Below are positions 41,063-41,218 of a stretch of DNA of 41,218 bases, in pieces. Origin of the DNA: an uncultured Clostridiaceae bacterium (GTDB lineage Bacteria; Bacillota; Clostridia; TANB77; CAG-508). The DNA lies in assembly GCA_958402495.1 (NCBI GenBank), contig CATXTS010000004.1:1-41218 (forward strand), in the 5' to 3' direction. The notes beneath the pieces are model-generated. The model saw only the letters and a program-made list of their open reading frames with translations, was not told the DNA's origin and did no database searches. Numbering within the stretch: the first letter of the stretch is position 1; each line of letters begins with the position of its first letter. The position numbers were made by a program, and so were the translations under genes.

Positions 41063-41218
41063 AGTATCTCCTCCATACAATTGTATTGTTGGACCTATAT
41101 AAGCACCCACTTATATCTTTATTTTACTATATTTTACATAATTTCGCAAGTTCTAAAAGTTGAATGTATGAGTTTTTGATTCTGGGGATTTTCTAAGATA
41201 TCAATATTTTTAGACACT

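Noticed and set aside
1..41218. CRISPR arrays, insertion-sequence transposases, prophage genes, rRNA operons
   Set aside because: No spaced direct repeats, no transposase or integrase, no phage structural cluster and no rRNA sequence were seen.

Overview
The window is a stretch of chromosome from a low-GC, anaerobic, probably endospore-forming Bacillota of the class Clostridia. Evidence is the strong A+T bias, AGGAGG-type ribosome sites, sporulation genes (yqfC, yqfD, pdaA, spoIIID, a Spo0A effector-domain protein, a SigK/SigE-like sigma factor), a T-box leader on aspS, an agr peptide quorum-sensing locus and a bifunctional AdhE. The species cannot be named from sequence alone.

Layout. (1) 1-3.65 kb: a NAD operon on the minus strand, nadD-nadE, then a PfoR-like PTS-EIIC membrane protein and the NAD repressor NrtR, with consensus promoters overlapped by inverted repeats. 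(2) 3.7-8.0 kb: three tandem surface proteins with a prepilin-like N-terminus and a LamG-like C-terminus. Two share about 1.44 kb of identical DNA, and the middle gene is a recombinant of its neighbours. (3) 8.1-13.0 kb: a TagO/WecA-type transferase fused in frame to rubredoxin, a two-gene cassette (HEPN-like plus unknown) under a palindrome-overlapped promoter, then recO, yqzL and era. (4) 13.1-18.8 kb: a receiver-less Spo0A-type DNA-binding protein divergent from a SigK-like sigma factor with a decayed region 4, beside three more prepilin-like proteins (one frameshifted coiled-coil protein, one intact coiled-coil protein, one with an FGE/C-type-lectin-like domain). (5) 19-25.7 kb: a Nudix hydrolase, YerB-like lipoprotein, dgkA, ybeY, an unknown gene where phoH/yqfF usually sit, yqfD, yqfC and pdaA. 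(6) 25.8-30.4 kb: a complete agr system: agrA, agrC and a duplicated frameshifted agrC read right, agrB-agrD read left. AgrD is only 39 codons. Both agr promoters carry a Spo0A-box 7-mer. (7) 30.5-33.9 kb: two RNA-modifying enzymes, a small membrane protein, gene debris, and a compact locus where a 36-codon gene faces a roughly 85-nt RNA whose two loops are complementary to the start region and the terminator loop of the small gene's mRNA. (8) 33.6-41.2 kb: a T-box-controlled aspS with a single-base frameshift, a zinc-ribbon membrane protein that reads through its own terminator, spoIIID, a gene remnant, adhE and a small membrane protein.

The best candidate for an undescribed system is the antisense micro-locus at about 33.09-33.48 kb. 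It has the layout of the par/Fst type I toxin-antitoxin loci (convergent RNAs pairing through short direct repeats), but its peptide is amphipathic and charged, not an obvious membrane toxin. Second are the two sporulation-derived regulators embedded among prepilin-like surface genes, and third the HEPN-like cassette. Several single-base frameshifts (including in aspS, normally essential) mean that assembly error must be excluded before any is called real.
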